7,945 nt of DNA from Rhodospirillales bacterium (GTDB taxonomy: Bacteria; Pseudomonadota; Alphaproteobacteria; Rhodospirillales; UBA2165). The notes under the pieces were generated by a model. That model ran no database searches, was not told where the DNA came from, and worked only from the letters and a program-made list of their open reading frames with translations. Below, piece by piece: positions 1-6,024 of this stretch (position 1 is its first letter; each line of letters begins with the position of its first letter). The stretch is taken from contig JABMOP010000281.1 of NCBI GenBank assembly GCA_013204125.1, forward strand, positions 1 through 7,945, read 5' to 3'. The position numbers were made by a program, and so were the translations under genes.

Positions 1-119
1 CGGAAGGAATCGGCGCAGGACTGGCAGCAGAAATAATAAGTCTTTTCCTGCCACGTTTCGGTGGCGGCAGCCTCTTTACTGTCGATGGCCATGTTGCATA
101 CGGGATCTGTTACATTCAT
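1..119 (-). CDS. YHS-domain protein, N-terminal part (runs off the window edge)
   Basis: Reading leftward from the ATG at 119-117 gives a protein that opens with a DPVCNM motif, followed about 20 residues later by YYFCCQSCADSF. This is the YHS pattern (DPVC-x-M, then YYFC-x2-C-x3-F), a small cysteine-based metal-binding module. It occurs alone or at the N-terminus of copper/heavy-metal P-type ATPases and other metal-handling proteins. Only about 39 residues are present, so I cannot tell a stand-alone YHS protein from the start of a larger one. The start is well supported: GGAGAG at 131-126 lies 6 nt before the ATG. Another in-frame ATG at 140-138 lies upstream of that ribosome site and is less likely. 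The gene points away from everything else recognised here. The metal-binding role is family knowledge, not shown by the sequence alone. Confidence 0.85.
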   Translation of the reverse strand, partial: MNVTDPVCNMAIDSKEAAATETWQEKTYYFCCQSCADSF

Positions 120-227
120 GAAAGTCTCTCCTTTTTTCATCCACATTGAACCTTGATGTCGCTACTGTTTGGTCACGAGTTACAGGAACTTTGGCTATAT
201 TCGCCTCCTGCAAATGCTGGTACTGGG

Positions 228-614
228 TCAGACAATCCAATTGGTTGCGCGTCCGATTGGTTGCGCGCTTACGCTTTCATAGGCCGCCGCTGCTTGCGGC
301 AGGGGCAGAGAAACTTGATTGCCGGCTGCTAGGATCACGATGCTTTCGCTCGACGCTGCCGTCCCCGCGATTAAGTCGGGATTTATCATTCGAGTTTCCT
401 GACCGGGACCATCGGACCGCGTTTTTCCGTGACTGCCCTGGTGTTTGTATTCGGAAACGAGTTTGAGCCTCGAATCCAGGTCTAAACGATGGAATTCAAC
501 TACCGGTTCGACCGTCGCCTGTTGCGACCGACCGGCAGCTGCCGACATATCGGGTACCAACAGAGGATTTACCAATATCGGAAAGCGTTCATACCCTTCT
601 GGAGCGATAATCAT
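228..614 (-). CDS. Doubtful hypothetical protein, 128 aa
   Basis: An open frame on the minus strand begins at ATG 614-612 with AGGAG 10 nt upstream and ends at 228. A TTG at 635-633 would extend it by seven residues but lies upstream of that ribosome site. The product has no cysteine or membrane segment. It has a Ser/Ala/Pro-rich C-terminal half and a charged middle (residues around 50-80). I recognise no family. In favour of coding: a credible ribosome site and a more protein-like composition than the plus-strand frames over the same bases, which are Arg/Cys-rich. Against: it sits in a stretch that otherwise looks decayed, and its last codons lie in a 16-bp tandem duplication. It may be a real small gene, a remnant, or chance. 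Confidence 0.35.
   Translation of the reverse strand: MIIAPEGYERFPILVNPLLVPDMSAAAGRSQQATVEPVVEFHRLDLDSRLKLVSEYKHQGSHGKTRSDGPGQETRMINPDLIAGTAASSESIVILAAGNQVSLPLPQAAAAYESVSAQPIGRATNWIV
236..267. repeat. Two-copy 16-bp tandem repeat
   Basis: TCCAATTGGTTGCGCG (236-251) is followed directly by TCCGATTGGTTGCGCG (252-267), 15 of 16 bases identical. The unit length is not a multiple of three. It lies over the 3' end of the doubtful minus-strand ORF, so the duplication may have shifted that frame and created its present C-terminus. Confidence 0.8.
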
Positions 615-693
615 CGCAATCAAACTCCTAACCAAATCAATGAAAAGATTAGATCAGAAGCCTGTTACGCAGGTTTGTCGTTGCGCCCGAAAT

Positions 694-740
694 TTGTAAC
701 AAAGTTGGTCACACAGTGGAGATGTCAAAGTCTGTTACAA
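694..740. promoter_or_regulatory. Widely spaced inverted repeat TTGTAACA / TGTTACAA
   Basis: Two perfect 8-bp arms, 694-701 and 733-740, flank a 31-bp spacer. A further TGTTAC lies at 663-668. The set sits 30-100 bp before the ATG at 771 that opens the receiver-domain remnant. TGTAAC-type half sites are known for some OmpR-family regulators, so this could be a relic operator of the lost two-component system. The spacing is too wide for a single dimer site and chance is possible. Confidence 0.25.
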
Positions 741-770
741 TTTATTCCTGGAATGCCGTGTGGTGGCACC

Positions 771-988
771 ATGCTGACGCGCTTGGATCGCACGTTGCAC
801 ATTTTTGTGTTGGTGGTTGATGACGATCATAATATTCGTGGTCCGGCGACGCGATTGCTTACCAAGGAAGGACTGTGGACGAGTGTTCCGGCTCTAATAC
901 TTGATCAACCTGTTCTTTGGTCATCATGGCCTTATGTCCCCTTATTTTTTATCAATGGCAAGCCGTCCCGATGCTAAGAATACAATGA
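771..988 (+). pseudogene. Remnant of a response-regulator receiver domain
   Basis: From ATG 771 the frame reads HIFVLVVDDDHNIRGPATRL and then LTKEGL. This is a textbook receiver N-terminus: beta-1, the acidic pocket (DDD, 819-827) and helix 1. The rest of the domain is not in this frame. Two frames over, 917-985 reads LVIMALCP followed by QWQAVPMLR. That resembles the beta-3/phosphoacceptor and helix-3 region (LVIMD-x-MP, DGWQAVRMLR), with the acceptor Asp position (929-931) now GCC, Ala, and a stop at 986-988. The spacing between the two acidic sites is about 37 codons; receivers usually have about 44, so a small deletion accompanies the frameshift. No output domain follows. I infer a dead OmpR-like or hybrid-kinase receiver. 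A chance match of both halves in the correct order is unlikely. Confidence 0.6.
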
Positions 989-1066
989 TAGTTGTGCAGT
1001 TCAATAGGCGCACCACCTGGTGCCGGTTGCTATATCTGGACAAGAATAGCGATAGGATCGGTTTCC

Positions 1067-1159
1067 GGTTTCAAACTTGTGACTTTCATGGCCAGGGGGG
1101 GGCAAATCTCTGAGACCCGGAATAAAGGAGACCGGTGGGGAGTCACGTTTTTATTCCCG
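1067..1159 (+). pseudogene. Possible scrap of a histidine-kinase ATPase domain
   Basis: One frame reads GFKLVTFMARGGQI, then about 12 residues later GVTFLFP. Intact kinases have a G2 box and C-terminus of the form GLGLSIVK...M/HGGQI...GKGTTFTFTLP. The order and spacing fit, but the glycine signature is degraded. The frame contains an 8-G tract (1095-1102) that could have shifted it. With the receiver remnant just upstream, it may be the partner kinase of a two-component pair after large deletions: about 80 bp lie between them, where over 1 kb would be expected. No intact kinase motif remains. Weak evidence. Confidence 0.25.
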
Positions 1160-1275
1160 CAAAATAGCATGGGGGGGGTGAGGATGGGGGAGCAAAATCT
1201 AAGGATTTTCTATCAGAGGATAGGCCAGCAGAGGCCGGGGTGAATTAACTGAAATATGTAAAGGACTTGAAAACA

Positions 1276-1285
1276 TTGTATACAA
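1276..1285. promoter_or_regulatory. TTGTATACAA palindrome, GntR-like operator candidate
   Basis: A perfect 10-bp palindrome lies 48 bp before the acidic small ORF at 1334. Its core, GTATAC flanked by T and A, resembles operators of FadR/VanR-type GntR repressors. No GntR gene is in the window, and a 10-bp palindrome is expected by chance several times in 8 kb. Confidence 0.2.
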
Positions 1286-1333
1286 AATGACCAAATTGAA
1301 ATCTGTGTGGATAGCGGGTAACGGAGCAACACA

Positions 1334-1450
1334 ATGGATGATTTAGATTACAGTGATGAAATAACAGCCGAGACAATCGAACTCTTGAATCAATTCATTC
1401 CTGATGAAGACTTTTCTGCATTCAAAATTGTCGAAGGACCTGCTTGGTAA
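1334..1450 (+). CDS. Small very acidic ORF, 38 aa, unknown
   Basis: ATG 1334 is preceded by GGAG (1323-1326) with 7 nt spacing; the frame closes at TAA 1448-1450. The 38 residues include 11 Asp/Glu against a single Lys, with an alternating acidic/hydrophobic middle (ITAETIELLNQFI) that could form an amphipathic helix. There is no signal peptide or membrane segment. It lies 84 nt upstream of pyrD on the same strand, so it could be a leader ORF or an independent small protein. I do not recognise a family. The good ribosome site and skewed, non-random composition favour a real gene. Its position at the edge of a decayed region means it could also be a relic. Confidence 0.4.
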   Translation: MDDLDYSDEITAETIELLNQFIPDEDFSAFKIVEGPAW

Positions 1451-1534
1451 GGCACCAATAGACGCATCGGTCCAATAACAAGCTATCTGAATCACATTCA
1501 TTCAGTTATATAAGGTAAAATTGGGGATACACTT

Positions 1535-2611
1535 TTGAGCCTTTATACATCCTTCGCCAGACCTTTGTTGTTTGCTTTGCCGGCTGAATTTATGCACCGG
1601 CTGGCGGTTCGCGGAGTGGCGTTGGGCCTAGCTCCCGGCTACCCCTCAGGCACTCATACCCGGTTAAAAACAAAGCTCTGGGGCAAGGAATTTCCGAACC
1701 CGATCGGCATGGCGGCAGGTTTTGACAAAGACTGCGAAGCTCCCGGCGGGCTCCTGTCTATGGGTTTTGGCTTTGTCGAGGCAGGTACCGTCACGCCCAA
1801 ACCACAACCAGGTAATCCCAAGCCGCGCTTGTTTCGCTTGGCCGAAGATCATGCGATCATCAACCGCTTCGGTTTCAACAGTCACGGCCATGATAGTTTC
1901 CTCGCCCGGCTAAAATCCTGGCGTGAGGCCGGTGGCACGGGTTTCCTTGGCGTCAATGTTGGCCAAAACAAAGAAAGCACCAATGCCATCGCTGATTATC
2001 GGGCGGGCGTGAAAATGTTCGCGCCATGGTCTGACTATCTAGTGGTCAACGTTTCATCGCCCAATACGCCGGGCCTCCGTGATCTGCAATCAGCGGAAAA
2101 ATTGCGGGCGCTTCTTTCCGCCGTACTCGAAGCCCGTGATGAAGTGCCTGGCAAACTTGCTTCTACCCGCTGCCCGATCCTGGTTAAGATCGCTCCCGAT
2201 CTCGACCTCAACGCGATACAGGATATTGCCGGTGTGATTTTTGATCTTGGTATCGACGGTATCATCGTCGCCAACACGACTACCGATCGACCCAAGACCT
2301 TAAAAAGCCAGAATGCTGGAGAAACGGGAGGCCTAAGCGGTGCGCCCTTGTTCGAGCCATCGACCCGGCTTCTAACCAATTTTTATCTCGCGACCAAGGG
2401 CATGATACCCCTAATCGGTGTCGGCGGCGTATTCACTGGCCGCGATGCTTACGAGAAAATCCTCGCCGGTGCATCACTGGTTCAAATTTATACCTCACTC
2501 ATCTACCGTGGCCCCGGCGCCGCCCATCTGATCGCCGACGAATTGGATCAATGCCTCGCTGCCGATGGATATTCCTCGGTTGCCGAAGCGGTGGGTGCCA
2601 AGAACCGCTGA
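1535..2611 (+). CDS. pyrD: Dihydroorotate dehydrogenase (quinone), class 2
   Basis: Oxidises dihydroorotate to orotate with FMN and passes electrons to ubiquinone at the inner membrane, the fourth step of pyrimidine synthesis. The 358-aa length is normal for class 2. Visible in order: the short N-terminal membrane-associated helical part (about 1-45); AAGFDKD (60-66) of the FMN site; NRFGFNS (110-116); NVGQNK (141-146); NVSSPNTPG (172-180), whose Ser175 matches the class 2 catalytic base rather than the class 1 Cys; VKIAPD (217-222); ANTTTDRP (246-253); GGLSG (265-269); and GVGGVF (295-300) plus YTSLIYRGP (319-327), which hold the FMN phosphate. The start is a TTG with GGGGA (1523-1527) 7 nt upstream; the first in-frame ATG is at residue 20 and would remove part of the N-terminal quinone-site helix. 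Nothing is missing. It appears to be a single-gene unit. Confidence 0.97.
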   Translation: MSLYTSFARPLLFALPAEFMHRLAVRGVALGLAPGYPSGTHTRLKTKLWGKEFPNPIGMAAGFDKDCEAPGGLLSMGFGFVEAGTVTPKPQPGNPKPRLFRLAEDHAIINRFGFNSHGHDSFLARLKSWREAGGTGFLGVNVGQNKESTNAIADYRAGVKMFAPWSDYLVVNVSSPNTPGLRDLQSAEKLRALLSAVLEARDEVPGKLASTRCPILVKIAPDLDLNAIQDIAGVIFDLGIDGIIVANTTTDRPKTLKSQNAGETGGLSGAPLFEPSTRLLTNFYLATKGMIPLIGVGGVFTGRDAYEKILAGASLVQIYTSLIYRGPGAAHLIADELDQCLAADGYSSVAEAVGAKNR

Positions 2612-2654
2612 ATAATTAATATCAAATCCCTGTTCTTTTCCTCCATTTTCGGAA

Positions 2655-2675
2655 TATAATTCAAAATACTATAAT
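2655..2675 (+). promoter_or_regulatory. AT-rich promoter-like stretch before the S24 regulator
   Basis: Two TATAAT hexamers (2655-2660 and 2670-2675) lie 20-40 bp before the regulator's ATG, in a very AT-rich gap after pyrD. No good -35 hexamer stands 17 bp upstream of either. GAATATAATTC (2652-2662) overlaps the first and has GAAT/ATTC arms around three bases, a possible autoregulatory half-dyad. No pyrD terminator hairpin with a U-run is visible in the gap. Confidence 0.3.
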
Positions 2676-2694
2676 TTATTGGAAGCCAGTTCGT

Positions 2695-3291
2695 ATGGAC
2701 CATTGGTCGCAACGGCTTTGGAAGGCGTTGGAGTGGAAGGGTTGGACCCAACGGGAACTTGCCCGCCGCACCGGCATTCACGAGCAGAAGGTGTATAAAT
2801 ACCTACAAGGGCGGGTCGATAACCCGCGCGGTGACATTATGCTGCGCCTCGCCGATACGCTTGGGGTGACCGAGCACTGGCTGCGCTTCGAAACCGGCCC
2901 GGCAGTTGTTCATATCCCGCTGATTGGCCGGATTTCATCGGGTGAATCTTTCATACCATCTGATGATAACCCCCTAGAGGCCGGATACAACGAAGTTGAA
3001 TTTGCCCTGGACGATGCCGATCCCATCGCCATCGAAATACGCGGCGAGTCCATGCTTCCGGTTTACCGCCCCGGCGATATGCTGATTTGTTCTCGCCGTA
3101 GAGGGGCGGATATAGAAAGCTGTCTCAACAAAGATTGCGTCGTCAAAACCGACCAGGGCGAAGGCTATGTTAAAAAACTGGCGAAAGGCGCGATGCCCGG
3201 CACCTTTACCCTGATCTCATATAATGCCGCTCCGATCGAGAATACTCGGCTTCTTTGGGCCGCGCCCATAATCTGGGTCAAGCGCGCCTAA
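2695..3291 (+). CDS. XRE-family repressor with S24 (LexA/CI-like) peptidase domain
   Basis: A 198-aa two-domain regulator. Residues about 8-62 form an XRE helix-turn-helix (WTQRELARRTGIHEQKVYKY). Residues about 72-196 form an S24 domain with the nucleophile in GESM (Ser119) and the general-base lysine in YVKKL (most likely Lys160). In this family RecA-stimulated self-cleavage releases the DNA-binding domain, as in phage CI and LexA. The cleavage position, 34-37 residues before the serine, reads SSGE (Ser82-Gly83) instead of the usual Ala-Gly or Cys-Gly, so cleavage may be altered. ATG 2695 has GGAAG (2681-2685) 9 nt upstream. The gene is followed 44 nt later on the same strand by a tyrosine recombinase, the arrangement expected of a mobile-element or prophage control unit. 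It is more phage-repressor-like than a housekeeping LexA, whose HTH is of the winged type. Confidence 0.93.
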   Translation: MDHWSQRLWKALEWKGWTQRELARRTGIHEQKVYKYLQGRVDNPRGDIMLRLADTLGVTEHWLRFETGPAVVHIPLIGRISSGESFIPSDDNPLEAGYNEVEFALDDADPIAIEIRGESMLPVYRPGDMLICSRRRGADIESCLNKDCVVKTDQGEGYVKKLAKGAMPGTFTLISYNAAPIENTRLLWAAPIIWVKRA

Positions 3292-3310
3292 TCAAATTTA
3301 GCTTATTCTG

Positions 3311-3332
3311 CCAGCCTACCTAGGAGGGCTGG
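3311..3332. promoter_or_regulatory. 22-bp imperfect dyad over the recombinase ribosome-binding site
   Basis: CCAGCC (3311-3316) and GGCTGG (3327-3332) are inverted repeats around a centre containing CCTAGG (3319-3324); 9 of 11 symmetric pairs match. The recombinase Shine-Dalgarno sequence AGGAGGG (3322-3328) lies inside it, 7 nt before ATG 3336. In DNA it could be an operator for the S24 repressor just upstream. In RNA the 6-bp GC-rich stem would partly mask the ribosome site. Confidence 0.45.
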
Positions 3333-3335
3333 TCA

Positions 3336-4703
3336 ATGAATATGCAACATCAAAATCCGCTTTCGGATGAAGAGCGGTACGTACTCGGCAAAATCCTTGA
3401 AACCGGATCAATCACCAAATTCCCCCAAGGCACCTACTTGGTGTGCCCTTTAACACCAATGACACAGGATTTTCTGCAGGTGCTAAGCGTGCCGGGATTT
3501 AGAAACAGAATCTCTGAAGTGGGAAACGATATCCCGGTAATTAGAAGCGGAACACCGGCGGAGTGGATTGGTGAAAATGGTTCGGGGGAAGTAGGGGTCT
3601 CTCTGCAGGAAATGTGTAATCGTTTCCTCGAAGAAAGAAAGCAGCGGGGATCGTATCAATCGTACATGACCTTTGATCGAATTTGTCGATATTTGGTTGA
3701 TATCATTGGGGGTGCAACGCTGGTTCGAAAAATTACCCGAAAAGATATATTGCGCGCCCGCCGGCTGATCCTTGAAATGCCAATGTTTTACCAGAGACGC
3801 TTTCCAGGCATGAGTATTGAGCAAGCCGTTGAGGCCGCCAAAGAACAAGATTTACCACGGCGCAATATACGAACTCTCAATCAGATGCTTATCCGCATCA
3901 CAATATTGTTCAAGTGGGCCGAAGGCGAGTGGTTGATCGAGAAAAACCCTGCCTTGAATTTGGTGCGGAAGCCAAGCCCGTCTGAGATACGTTTCAAGCG
4001 CCGACCGTTCTCAATTGAACAATTAAATAAGATTTTTCAGGCCCCGATATTTACGGGCTGTATTGATGATGAAAGAGAGTTCAATAACCCTGGCCCGAAC
4101 GTACCGCGCCGGGCTCGGTTTTGGGCGTCGCTGATGGGTTTGTTCACCGGATTAAGGCTTGGCGAAATATTGCAGCTCGATGTGACCGATATTCAGGTTA
4201 TAGACACCGTGCCGTGCATCAGTGTTTCCCACATATCGGAAGATGGTGAAACAGATAAACGCATCAAGACGCCGGCATCCGAAAGATACGTTCCGATTCA
4301 TTCTGAATTGATAAGAATTGGACTCCTTGATTACGTCGATGACTTGCGCAGGAACGGCGAGCGTAAATTATTCCCAAATCAAAGCTTAAGCCCGAGCCGG
4401 GGTAGCTACACGCCTTGCATGTCGATTTGGTTCAATCAGCGCTTCCTCAAAGGCGTCGGCGCCTATAAACGGGAAACGACGTTTCATTCGTTCCGCCATA
4501 ATTTCAAGGACGCTCTTCAACGGGCCGGAGTGGATATCCTTTATATGCGGAACCTGTGCGGATGGTCGTTGTCGAGGTCTACATTCGATTACAATTATGG
4601 AATGTTGACCGATGTAGCTGCATTGTCGGGTGCAATCGAAAAGGTGTGTTATCCTGAACTAGATTTATCGCATTTGTATATGGATACTGGCGGCGGTGGA
4701 TGA
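3336..4703 (+). CDS. Tyrosine recombinase / phage-type integrase
   Basis: A 455-aa site-specific recombinase that would cut and rejoin DNA through a 3'-phosphotyrosine. Residues about 88-215 form the SAM-like core-binding domain and about 222-440 the catalytic domain. The active-site set is complete: Arg274 in TGLRLGE, Lys311 in IKTPASERYVPI, His384 and Arg387 in HSFRH, Trp410 in CGW (the His/Trp position) and Tyr421 in DYNYG. It resembles the INT_C_like_1 group, whose tyrosine sits directly before a glycine. An extra N-terminal stretch of about 85 residues has no motif I recognise and may bind arm sites or partners. ATG 3336 has a strong AGGAGGG 7 nt upstream, within a dyad. It probably shares a transcript with the S24 repressor. 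One counted line (4141-4200) has 27 of 60 G/C. No excisionase or att repeats were seen, so its element is undefined. Confidence 0.93.
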   Translation: MNMQHQNPLSDEERYVLGKILETGSITKFPQGTYLVCPLTPMTQDFLQVLSVPGFRNRISEVGNDIPVIRSGTPAEWIGENGSGEVGVSLQEMCNRFLEERKQRGSYQSYMTFDRICRYLVDIIGGATLVRKITRKDILRARRLILEMPMFYQRRFPGMSIEQAVEAAKEQDLPRRNIRTLNQMLIRITILFKWAEGEWLIEKNPALNLVRKPSPSEIRFKRRPFSIEQLNKIFQAPIFTGCIDDEREFNNPGPNVPRRARFWASLMGLFTGLRLGEILQLDVTDIQVIDTVPCISVSHISEDGETDKRIKTPASERYVPIHSELIRIGLLDYVDDLRRNGERKLFPNQSLSPSRGSYTPCMSIWFNQRFLKGVGAYKRETTFHSFRHNFKDALQRAGVDILYMRNLCGWSLSRSTFDYNYGMLTDVAALSGAIEKVCYPELDLSHLYMDTGGGG

Positions 4704-4989
4704 GTTGCTGTCAGAGGACAGGCCGGATGGGGCCCCGGGTGCATTGAACGATAGGCCAGATCCTATGTCTGCTTTGCACCTGCTTTGCGCCTGCGACCTC
4801 AACCGGTCGATGCAACGCACGCGTTAAATCTTTCCGCCGGGGGGTCGGAACGCCCGGTCATTGCCGCAAGCAGGATTGGTCTGACATTGCCCTGTCAACG
4901 CCGCCACCGAGAGTTTCCCATTGCACTGAACGGGCCGACCATTCATGACAGTGCCAGATTGACACGCGACGAGGTGCGCACGTGAAAAA
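4704..4989. other. Intergenic gap after the recombinase
   Basis: A 286-bp GC-rich stretch with no convincing gene. The frames open across it give Arg/His-rich, family-less products. A small hairpin stands at its start (separate entry). No clear promoter for the flavin monooxygenase was found: TTGACA at 4959 is too close to the start codon to serve as a -35. Confidence 0.5.
4708..4721 (+). terminator. Weak hairpin after the recombinase stop
   Basis: CTGTC and GACAG (4708-4712, 4717-4721) pair around AGAG, starting 5 nt after the recombinase stop codon. No U-run follows; instead a GC-rich GGGGCCCC (4729-4736) does. It may stabilise the 3' end or be chance; it is not a classical intrinsic terminator. 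Confidence 0.2.
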
Positions 4990-6024
4990 ATGGATAAACC
5001 AGTGAAGAAAATCGGGTTCCTGTCTTTTGGGCACTGGTCTCCTACACGGGGCTCGCAAACCCGCTCGGCATCCGACGCGCTACTTCAATCTATCGACCTC
5101 GCCATTGCCGCCGAGGATCTGGGCGCGGACGGCGCCTACTTCCGGGTGCATCACTTCGCCCGTCAGCTTGCTTCGCCGTTCCCGTTACTGGCGGCAGTCG
5201 GTGCGAAGACCAGCCGTATCGAAATCGGCACAGCCGTGATCGACATGCGCTACGAGAATCCCCTCTACATGGCCGAGGACGCCGGCGCGGCAGACCTCAT
5301 CTCTGGTGGACGGCTCCAGCTCGGCATCAGCCGCGGCTCGCCCGAGCAGGTGATCGATGGCTGGCGATATTTCGGCTATCAGCCCGGCGATGACGAGACC
5401 GAGGCCGACATGTCCCGGCGACGCACGGAGGCCCTTCTTGACGTGCTGCGGGGCGAGGGGTTCGCGCAGCCGAACGCGCGACCGATGTTCCAAAACCCTA
5501 CCGGCCTATTACGGGTCGAGCCGTATTCCGAAGGCCTGCGCGAGCGCATCTGGTGGGGTGCGGCCACGAACGCGACCGCCATCTGGGCGGCAGAGCTGGG
5601 GATGAACCTGCAGAGTTCGACGCTCAAAACCGATGAGTCCGGCCTACCATTCCACGTTCAGCAGGCCGATCAGATTCGGGCTTACCGCGCGGCCTGGAAG
5701 GAAGCTGGCCACGCTCGCGACCCACGCGTATCCGTAAGCCGCAGCATCTTCGCGCTGGTGGACGATCGGGATCGTGCCTGGTTCGGAGAGGGAAATCAGA
5801 GCGAAGACCAGATTGGCCACATCGACCCGAATACCCGCTCAATCTTCGGTCGCAGCTATGCTGCGGAGCCGGAGATTCTCGCCCAGGAACTGGCGAAGGA
5901 CGAAGCGATTGCTGAGGCCGACACCCTCTTGCTAACGGTGCCGAACCAGCTTGGCGTCGACTACAACACGCATATCATCGAAGGGATCCTAACCCATGTT
6001 GCACCTGCGCTTGGCTGGCGATGA
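4990..6024 (+). CDS. LLM-class flavin-dependent oxidoreductase (luciferase-like)
   Basis: A 344-aa protein of the bacterial-luciferase fold, which uses reduced FMN (or F420 in some branches) to oxygenate or reduce small organic substrates in the cytoplasm. Seen: an N-terminal beta strand KIGFLSFGHW (7-16); DLGADGAYFRVHHFA (43-57) with the paired His54-His55 of strand 2; a GTAVIDMRYENPL segment (80-92) at the flavin face; DLISGGRLQLGISRGSP (102-118), the typical phosphate-binding stretch; WWGA (188-191); and NQLGVDYNTHIIEGI near the C-terminus. The length is usual for the family. The substrate cannot be read from the sequence. ATG 4990 has only a distant GAGG upstream and weak initiation signals. 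One counted line (5461-5520) has 37 of 60 G/C, well above the recombinase, which suggests a different origin. No functional link to either neighbour is evident. Confidence 0.92.
   Translation: MDKPVKKIGFLSFGHWSPTRGSQTRSASDALLQSIDLAIAAEDLGADGAYFRVHHFARQLASPFPLLAAVGAKTSRIEIGTAVIDMRYENPLYMAEDAGAADLISGGRLQLGISRGSPEQVIDGWRYFGYQPGDDETEADMSRRRTEALLDVLRGEGFAQPNARPMFQNPTGLLRVEPYSEGLRERIWWGAATNATAIWAAELGMNLQSSTLKTDESGLPFHVQQADQIRAYRAAWKEAGHARDPRVSVSRSIFALVDDRDRAWFGEGNQSEDQIGHIDPNTRSIFGRSYAAEPEILAQELAKDEAIAEADTLLLTVPNQLGVDYNTHIIEGILTHVAPALGWR

Noticed and set aside
146..466. 106-aa plus-strand frame opposite the doubtful minus-strand ORF
   Set aside because: Arg/Cys/Trp-rich composition typical of an antisense shadow; no ribosome site.
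1171..1190. G-quadruplex in the G-rich stretch
   Set aside because: Only three usable G-triplet runs with short loops; the fourth is missing.
1213..4741. Similar segments at 1213-1226 and 4711-4724 (13 of 14 bases) and an exact 10-mer GATAGGCCAG at 1219 and 4750, considered as attachment-site repeats
   Set aside because: Matches this short are expected several times by chance in 8 kb, similarity fades beyond 14 bases, and an element between them would have to carry pyrD.
4959..4964. Perfect TTGACA as a -35 for the flavin monooxygenase
   Set aside because: The -10 would fall at about 4982, putting the transcript start at or after ATG 4990; no TATAAT-like hexamer is there.
4785..4985. 66-aa plus-strand frame between recombinase and monooxygenase
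   Set aside because: No ribosome site, Arg/His-rich random-looking composition, no family resemblance.
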